DNA from: JBGSMF01 sp041740315
GTDB lineage: Bacteria; Chloroflexota; Anaerolineae; Fen-1058
Length of the DNA stretch: 18,974 nucleotides
Direction: 5' to 3'
Assembly (NCBI GenBank): GCA_041740315.1
Contig: JBGSMF010000324.1
Coordinates: 1-18,974, forward strand
Shown here: piece by piece, positions 14,863-18,974 of the stretch
Position numbering within the stretch: position 1 is the stretch's first letter
Layout: every line of letters begins with the position of its first letter
Translations under genes and position numbers: made by a program
Notes under the pieces: generated by a model
Told to the model about the DNA's origin: nothing
Seen by the model: the letters and a program-made list of their open reading frames with translations, nothing else
Databases searched by the model: none

Positions 14863-15963
14863 CTATGATTGCCGTGCAGGTGGGTGCAGCCGCTCTGGCC
14901 GTTCAATGACACACACCTGCACGTAATCTGGGAAGGGTTGTATATGAGACAAGTCGTTTTCAAGGACAATCAAATCACCTATCTGCTCAACTTGTTTAAA
15001 GCCGCCAAATTTGTAGGTGACATACATCATGCGATTACGTTCAGTAGGGATGAACTGAGCTCTCGAGCGCACCTTTGCTTTTTGGGCCAGAGACATGATG
15101 TGGCTCATCATAATTGTACCCACCCCGCGCGACATAACCCGGCACGACATGAGCAACAACTTGACCATCCAAAATGCCTGGCCCAACTCGACTAGAGCCA
15201 GGCCAATTGTGCCATAGGGGCCGTACTTGTCATCCAAGCTTGCGACAAGTAAAAGGTGGTCGTCCGATTGGCGAAACGCATCCAATTCATCGTAGGAATA
15301 GGTATACCCGGTTGTGTTGAGTTGATGCGTGCGCAGGGTCAGCTCTTCGGCCCGCTTGAGATCGCTTTCTCCGGCTGGTTTGATTGTAAAGACCATCTCT
15401 AGTGTGGCTAGGAATTTTTCGTTGGCGCCGGTAAACTCGGCCTCGGCCCGGTTGCGCTGGATGTCGCTCAGGTACATTTGGCGCCGCAGCTTGGATTCTG
15501 CGGTGATAAAGCGGGGCATCATGCGAGGCAAGTCCAGCAGGCTAGAGAGCTTGGCCGCGTCAATGCACGTTACTTGGGGATGGGCAAAGGCAACCTCTTC
15601 GCGCTCAAAGGGCTGGTCGTCAACGAACGCCAAGCTATCCAGACCGATGTTGAGCGACTTGGCAATTGCTTCAAGCGAAGCCGATTTGGGATTCCAGTTG
15701 ATTTCCGGGTACAGGAAATAGTCTTTGAGACCCAGTTCTTGCAGTTTGCTCATAGCCGCGTCATAGTCATTCCGGCTGGCAATCGAGTTCAAGATGCCGC
15801 GACGATCCAGCTCTCTAAGCGTCTCCACGACGCCTTCTCGCAAGGTTATGCGGTCGCCTTCCAATAGGATGCCTTGCCATATCGTGTTATCCAGGTCCCA
15901 GACCACGCACTTGATGGATTGTTTTTCCGCTTTCGCTTTTGCGATATGTTGTTCTTTGAGCAT
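14863..15963 (-). CDS. fkbH: FkbH-family HAD-like phosphatase/glyceryl transferase
   Basis: A 366-residue protein with the two-part FkbH plan. The HAD half shows VVWDLDNTIWQG (D23, D25), SRND (63-66), NPKS (K93) and FVDDQPFERE (D115, D116). The C-terminal half (~150-366) is the acyltransferase-like region with the conserved LLLMSCRVMSRGV cysteine motif. FkbH proteins take 1,3-bisphosphoglycerate, dephosphorylate it, hold the glyceryl group on a cysteine and load it onto a discrete acyl carrier protein. This is the first step toward hydroxymalonyl- and methoxymalonyl-ACP extender units. The neighbouring genes supply the carrier protein and both dehydrogenases, so the pathway assignment is well supported. 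AGGAAGA upstream of the ATG fits. It is the last gene of this cassette, 54 bp after the acyl-CoA dehydrogenase. Confidence 0.93.
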   Translation of the reverse strand: MLKEQHIAKAKAEKQSIKCVVWDLDNTIWQGILLEGDRITLREGVVETLRELDRRGILNSIASRNDYDAAMSKLQELGLKDYFLYPEINWNPKSASLEAIAKSLNIGLDSLAFVDDQPFEREEVAFAHPQVTCIDAAKLSSLLDLPRMMPRFITAESKLRRQMYLSDIQRNRAEAEFTGANEKFLATLEMVFTIKPAGESDLKRAEELTLRTHQLNTTGYTYSYDELDAFRQSDDHLLLVASLDDKYGPYGTIGLALVELGQAFWMVKLLLMSCRVMSRGVGTIMMSHIMSLAQKAKVRSRAQFIPTERNRMMYVTYKFGGFKQVEQIGDLIVLENDLSHIQPFPDYVQVCVIERPERLHPPARQS

Positions 15964-16017
15964 TTGTTCTTCCTGCCCATGTTTTTAAATGTTGGGATGG
16001 GTACATACTATGGGCTT

Positions 16018-17151
16018 TTATATTGCTTGATAGGCATTTCGGCAGATCATAATCTGCTGCATTTGATTGCTGCCTTCAATGATTTCCATCACCTTGGCGT
16101 CTCGTAGATAGCGCTGCACGGGGTACTCGCTGCCGCAACCGTTCCCGCCGTGTATTTGCACTGCGTCGCTGGCCACCCGGGACGCCATAGTCGAAGCGAA
16201 ATACTTTGCCACCAAGGTCTCTGCTGTGGAAGTTGGATCACCGCTGTCCTTCAGGTAACCCGCGTGGCAGCACAAAAGCCGAGCAGCCTTTACAGAGGTC
16301 ACCATATTCGTGATCATTTCCTGGATCAATTGGTGGCGCATGAGCGGCTCTCCAAACTGCTTCCGCTCCTGGGCATACGCCAAACTGGCCTCCAGGCAAG
16401 CCTGACCAATCCCAACGCACCCCCAGGCCACGCTGTACCTCCCCAAATCCAAAGCTGACATGGCCACAGTCGAAAAGCCAAAGCCTAACCCACCGATCAA
16501 ATTCTCTTTGGGCACTTGGCAAGCATCCAAGCGCACCTCGGCAATCATTGAAGCCCGGGTGCCCAGCAAGCCTCTCATTGGATTTATTGCCAGTCCAGGG
16601 CTATCCTTTTCAACCAGGAAAGCTGACGGTTTGGCATTACATTGAGCAAAAACCATGAACAAGCCCGCGATTTGCCCAAAGGTGATCCATTTCTTGCGTC
16701 CGTTCAAAATATAGATATCGCATTGCTTCTCTGCCGTCGTCTCAATGTGTTTTGCGTCGCTGCCCACGTTCGGCTCGGTCAGGGCAAAGGCTGCCAGGGT
16801 TTTTCCGCTTGCAAGCCTGGGCAACCAATATTCTTTTTGTGGTTGGCTGCCCCAGCGCAGAATGGCAAAAGATACCATGCCATGCACGGTCAGCAGGCTG
16901 CGCGCCGATGAACAGGCTCGGCCAATCTCTTCGTTGAGCAAGCCATATGTGAGCATATCTAGGCCAAGCCCACCCACCTCCACAGGGAGCGCCGCGCCCA
17001 AATAGCCAGCTTGCGCCATCTTGTGAATCAGCTCATCTGGAAAATGCTCTTCATGGTCAAACTGGTCTGCATAAGGAAAAATTTCTCTGTCGGCAAAAGC
17101 TCTGAACCTGATCCGAGTTTCCTTTTGCTGAGGAGTAAGCATGGTTTTCAT
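16018..17151 (-). CDS. Acyl-CoA dehydrogenase-family enzyme, FkbI-like (extender-unit oxidation)
   Basis: A 377-residue flavoprotein of normal length for acyl-CoA dehydrogenases. Recognisable blocks are FALTEPNVGSDA (FAD/substrate loop), NGRKKWITFGQIA, RKQFGEPLMRHQLIQEM, QIHGGNGCG and VMEIIEGSNQMQQ, which keeps the catalytic glutamate near residue 359. In hydroxy- and methoxymalonyl-ACP pathways this enzyme (FkbI, AsmN, ZmaE) acts on the carrier-protein-bound glycerate-derived unit with the 3-hydroxyacyl dehydrogenase to oxidise the C3 hydroxyl to a carboxylate. Its place between fkbH and the free acyl carrier protein gives the same reading; by sequence alone a fatty-acid acyl-CoA dehydrogenase would be possible. 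GGAAGG is about 11 nt before the ATG. An alternative start three codons downstream cannot be excluded. Confidence 0.91.
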   Translation of the reverse strand: MKTMLTPQQKETRIRFRAFADREIFPYADQFDHEEHFPDELIHKMAQAGYLGAALPVEVGGLGLDMLTYGLLNEEIGRACSSARSLLTVHGMVSFAILRWGSQPQKEYWLPRLASGKTLAAFALTEPNVGSDAKHIETTAEKQCDIYILNGRKKWITFGQIAGLFMVFAQCNAKPSAFLVEKDSPGLAINPMRGLLGTRASMIAEVRLDACQVPKENLIGGLGFGFSTVAMSALDLGRYSVAWGCVGIGQACLEASLAYAQERKQFGEPLMRHQLIQEMITNMVTSVKAARLLCCHAGYLKDSGDPTSTAETLVAKYFASTMASRVASDAVQIHGGNGCGSEYPVQRYLRDAKVMEIIEGSNQMQQIMICRNAYQAI

Positions 17152-17222
17152 CTCATCTCTACCTTCCTGCGGGTGGTCGCGTGTCGTCGTTTGGAGGCTC
17201 TGAGGTTTCTGCCCGCATTGGT

Positions 17223-17474
17223 TTATGCACTAGGCACGGCAGCGGCTTGTTTGCGCTCGATAAAGTTGGTCAAAGCATTGATCGTGCGAAAGTTGTTGAT
17301 GTCCAGGTCTTCATCCTCGACTATGACTTGAAATTGCTGCTCGACAAAGAGAACGAGCTGCATGGCGAACAGCGAATTGACAAAGCCGAGCGAAAAAATG
17401 TCTTCGTCGTCTTGCAAGTCATAGTTCTGAAAGAACTTGGCCAGGAATTGCCTGATGCTTGTCTTGATGTCCAT
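17223..17474 (-). CDS. Free-standing acyl carrier protein, FkbJ-like
   Basis: An 83-residue acidic carrier protein with the phosphopantetheine site LGFVNSLFAMQL, serine S34. The usual D/G-S context is replaced by N-S, as is common in the carrier proteins of methoxymalonyl and hydroxymalonyl pathways (FkbJ, AsmO, ZmaD). It would be primed by the phosphopantetheinyl transferase at 10964-11710, charged with glycerate by FkbH and kept bound while the two dehydrogenases act, then used by a dedicated acyltransferase domain outside the window. AGGAAA precedes the ATG at suitable spacing. It lies 36 bp after the 3-hydroxyacyl dehydrogenase gene and 71 bp before the acyl-CoA dehydrogenase gene, inside one probable operon. 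Confidence 0.92.
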   Translation of the reverse strand: MDIKTSIRQFLAKFFQNYDLQDDEDIFSLGFVNSLFAMQLVLFVEQQFQVIVEDEDLDINNFRTINALTNFIERKQAAAVPSA

Positions 17475-17510
17475 TGTTACTTTTTCCTCGCTCGATGAGC
17501 GCGTTGCAGT

Positions 17511-18371
17511 TCATGCCCTATACGAATAAAAACCCTGGCCACTCTTGCGGCCGTGCAGGCCTGCGTCAACCATCTTTTTCAACAGGGGGCACGGGCGATA
17601 TTTGCTGTCGTTAAAGCTCTCGTACAGCACCTCGATGGAGTAGAGGATGGTGTCCAATCCAATCAGGTCGGCGGTCTCTAGCGGCCCCATCTTGTGCCCA
17701 AAACACTTTTTGAAAATCTGGTCTATGTCTTGAGGAGGAGCCACCTGGTCGTGCACCAGGCAAATCGCCTCGTTGATGGTCAGCATCAAGACGCGGTTAG
17801 AGACAAACCCTGGCGCATCGTTGACGATGATACACTCTTTGCCCATGCCTGCCAGGAAGGCCTTGGCAATCTCGATCGTTTCCTCTGAAGTGTGATAGCC
17901 TCGGATGACTTCTACCGTTGATTTCAGCGGCACAGGATTCATAAAGTGCATGCCGATGACGCGGTCCGGCCGTTGGGTAGCTGAGCCAATGCGGGTGATT
18001 GGAATGCAGGAGGTGTCGGCTGCGAACACGCAATGCTCTGGGCATATGGTGTCCAGTTGTGCATAGACACTTTTTTTCACATCCCATTTTTCGACGACGT
18101 TCTCGACGACAAAATCCACTTTCTTTAACAAGTTGTAATCGGTGGTCAAGGTGATCCGCGCCAGCACATCCTCTGGGCTAGTTTGCTCGGCTGACTTGGC
18201 AAGCATCCGCGCAAAGCGCAGATTGTTGCGGATTTCTGCCTTGGCCTTGTTCAGAATTGGATTGGATACATCAACGAGAATGACCTGATGGCATGTCTGG
18301 GCCAGGTTCTGGGCCATACCCACTCCCATAATCCCCGCGCCAATGACCCCAACCAGTTCTATCGTCTTCAA
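17511..18371 (-). CDS. 3-hydroxyacyl-CoA dehydrogenase-family enzyme, FkbK-like
   Basis: A 286-residue NAD(P)-dependent dehydrogenase of the 3-hydroxybutyryl-CoA dehydrogenase fold. The Rossmann fingerprint GAGIMG is at 11-16. The catalytic pair is H142 in GMHFMNPVPL and E154 in VEVIRG, with N192 in GFVSNR. All match active members of the family. In the extender-unit pathway (FkbK, AsmM, ZmaG) it oxidises the C3 alcohol of the carrier-bound glyceryl group before the acyl-CoA dehydrogenase-like step. The start codon is TTG, chosen because a strong GGAGGT (18378-18383) lies 6 nt before it and the Rossmann fold begins at once. It is the first gene of the cassette, 129 bp after the NRPS stop. That gap contains a relic of a second FkbH C-terminus. 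Confidence 0.92.
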   Translation of the reverse strand: MKTIELVGVIGAGIMGVGMAQNLAQTCHQVILVDVSNPILNKAKAEIRNNLRFARMLAKSAEQTSPEDVLARITLTTDYNLLKKVDFVVENVVEKWDVKKSVYAQLDTICPEHCVFAADTSCIPITRIGSATQRPDRVIGMHFMNPVPLKSTVEVIRGYHTSEETIEIAKAFLAGMGKECIIVNDAPGFVSNRVLMLTINEAICLVHDQVAPPQDIDQIFKKCFGHKMGPLETADLIGLDTILYSIEVLYESFNDSKYRPCPLLKKMVDAGLHGRKSGQGFYSYRA

Positions 18372-18377
18372 GGTTTC

Positions 18378-18383
18378 ACCTCC
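18378..18383 (-). promoter_or_regulatory. Strong Shine-Dalgarno site fixing the TTG start of the 3-hydroxyacyl dehydrogenase
   Basis: GGAGGT on the - strand lies 6 nt before the TTG at 18371-18369. No ATG or GTG in frame nearby fits better, and the protein family begins at this point. The TTG call therefore rests on this site. Confidence 0.8.
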
Positions 18384-18414
18384 GTAGAATAAAAACTATA
18401 GCGGCAGCTAATTT

Positions 18415-18480
18415 AAGAGACACAATATGGCTTGTCATGATTGCGCCTACTCCACGCGACATCGCCTGGCATAAAACGTT
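18415..18480 (-). pseudogene. Relic of a second fkbH-like gene (C-terminal motif region only)
   Basis: In the 129-bp gap between the NRPS stop and the dehydrogenase start, the - strand frame with codons ending at 18480 reads NVLCQAMSRGVGAIMTSHI followed by VSL. Over 20 codons (18474-18415) it matches the fkbH gene of this window at 14 amino acids, around its conserved cysteine segment (SCRVMSRGVGTIMMSHIMSL; about 15095-15150). At least eight of the identical residues use a different third base, so the copy diverged while it was coding. The resemblance ends at both sides. The frame runs on to a TGA within the Shine-Dalgarno site (18378-18376), but the ending is unrelated to FkbH. No start codon or HAD half remains, so it is a decayed fragment. 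It lies in a different frame from the NRPS. Confidence 0.7.
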
Positions 18481-18500
18481 ATCCCTTTGCTCGCTGCTTA

Positions 18501-18974
18501 TCAGTTTGCAGATCGAACTCTTTGCATGACTTGCTTTTGCCGGCGCATCACCTGTCTTTGTTTTTCGGCGCGCTCTGACACTGTGCTAATGGAAGGGGAA
18601 ATGTCCTCCTGTCTGCTCAAATGTTGAGCCAGGGAGTGTACAGTAGGATATTCGAACAATTCGACCATAGATAGTTCTAGCTTTAGCGCTTCTTGCAATT
18701 TACTACGGACCCTGACTAATAGCAACGAATGCCCACCTAACTCGAAAAAGGTTTGGTAAATACCAACTTTTTCCACATCAAGCACTTTTTGCCAAATGGA
18801 TGCAATGATCTGCTCCATTTCGGTCTGGGGCAGCACCAAGCTTTTTTCCAGCTCGACCTGGGTTTGCCCAGGCGCAAGCAACGCCTGCCGATCTACCTTG
18901 CCATTCGGCGTCAGTGGCAACGCCTCCAGCATTACATACGCGGTGGGCACCATATACTCGGGCAGCTTGCTCTG
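18501..18974 (-). CDS. C-terminal end of an NRPS module (adenylation C-terminus + peptidyl carrier protein), 5' truncated
   Basis: The frame is open to the right window edge, giving the last 157 residues of a larger protein. It starts inside the adenylation subdomain with PEYMVPTAYVMLEALPL, then LTPNGKVDRQAL, whose lysine is the conserved A10 residue that contacts the acyl-adenylate. A peptidyl carrier protein follows, with the site FFELGGHSLLLVRV; the serine codon is at 18728-18726. The final ~25 residues (ERAEKQRQVMRRQKQVMQR) are a basic, helical tail of the kind seen after terminal carrier domains in modular synthases, possibly a docking element. No thioesterase or epimerase domain is present, so the chain continues on another protein. 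The stop is TGA. MbtH (8943-9179) is its likely partner. Confidence 0.93.
   Translation of the reverse strand, partial: QSKLPEYMVPTAYVMLEALPLTPNGKVDRQALLAPGQTQVELEKSLVLPQTEMEQIIASIWQKVLDVEKVGIYQTFFELGGHSLLLVRVRSKLQEALKLELSMVELFEYPTVHSLAQHLSRQEDISPSISTVSERAEKQRQVMRRQKQVMQRVRSAN

Noticed and set aside
1..18974. tRNA or rRNA genes, CRISPR arrays, insertion sequences or transposases.
   Set aside because: Reading both strands I found no transposase-like protein, no direct-repeat array and no RNA gene. The only sign of rearrangement is the fkbH relic.

Overview
The window is the middle of a hybrid polyketide/non-ribosomal peptide (PKS/NRPS) biosynthetic cluster. Both ends cut through megasynthase genes. 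The left edge is the C-terminal end of a PKS module (ketoreductase tail plus acyl carrier protein, + strand). The right edge is the C-terminal end of an NRPS module (end of an adenylation domain plus peptidyl carrier protein, - strand). Neither end carries a thioesterase. Base composition is near 50% GC by eye. Genes are tightly packed, with Shine-Dalgarno sites and one TTG start. I see no ribosomal or other taxonomic marker gene. A secondary-metabolite-rich member of the Chloroflexota (Herpetosiphon or Anaerolineae/Caldilineae type) is my best guess from the flavour of the proteins, at low confidence. A cyanobacterium or another large-genome bacterium is not excluded.

The + strand half (about 1-11710) reads as one long transcription direction. 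It holds the PKS terminus, two ABC half-exporters that probably form a heterodimer, a type II thioesterase, a cysteine-rich double-[4Fe-4S] protein with an N-terminal helix-turn-helix-like part, an acyl-CoA ligase, a BtrH-like (butirosin H) protein, and an MbtH adenylation partner. These are followed by two small proteins of unknown function, a calcineurin-like phosphoesterase resembling mycobacterial PptH, and, overlapping it, an Sfp-type phosphopantetheinyl transferase. A weak hairpin plus T-run marks the end.

The - strand half (about 18974-11772) converges on it. The NRPS end is followed by a four-gene set for a hydroxylated malonyl extender: 3-hydroxyacyl-CoA dehydrogenase (FkbK-like), free-standing acyl carrier protein (FkbJ-like), acyl-CoA dehydrogenase (FkbI-like) and FkbH. 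This set makes hydroxymalonyl-ACP, or methoxymalonyl-ACP if an O-methyltransferase lies elsewhere; none is present here. Beyond a 178-bp gap with a good promoter lie a small four-helix membrane protein and a large FtsX/MacB-type permease. That unit may not belong to the biosynthesis.

Taken together, the product is probably a peptide-polyketide with at least one alpha-hydroxy or alpha-methoxy acetate-type unit. Carrier proteins would be primed by the local transferase and adenylation assisted by MbtH. The type II thioesterase would clear stalled chains and the paired ABC transporter would export the product. The least understood parts are the Fe-S protein, the BtrH-like protein and the two small proteins after MbtH. 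A short in-frame relic of a second FkbH C-terminus, between the NRPS and the dehydrogenase, records an earlier rearrangement of the extender-unit cassette.
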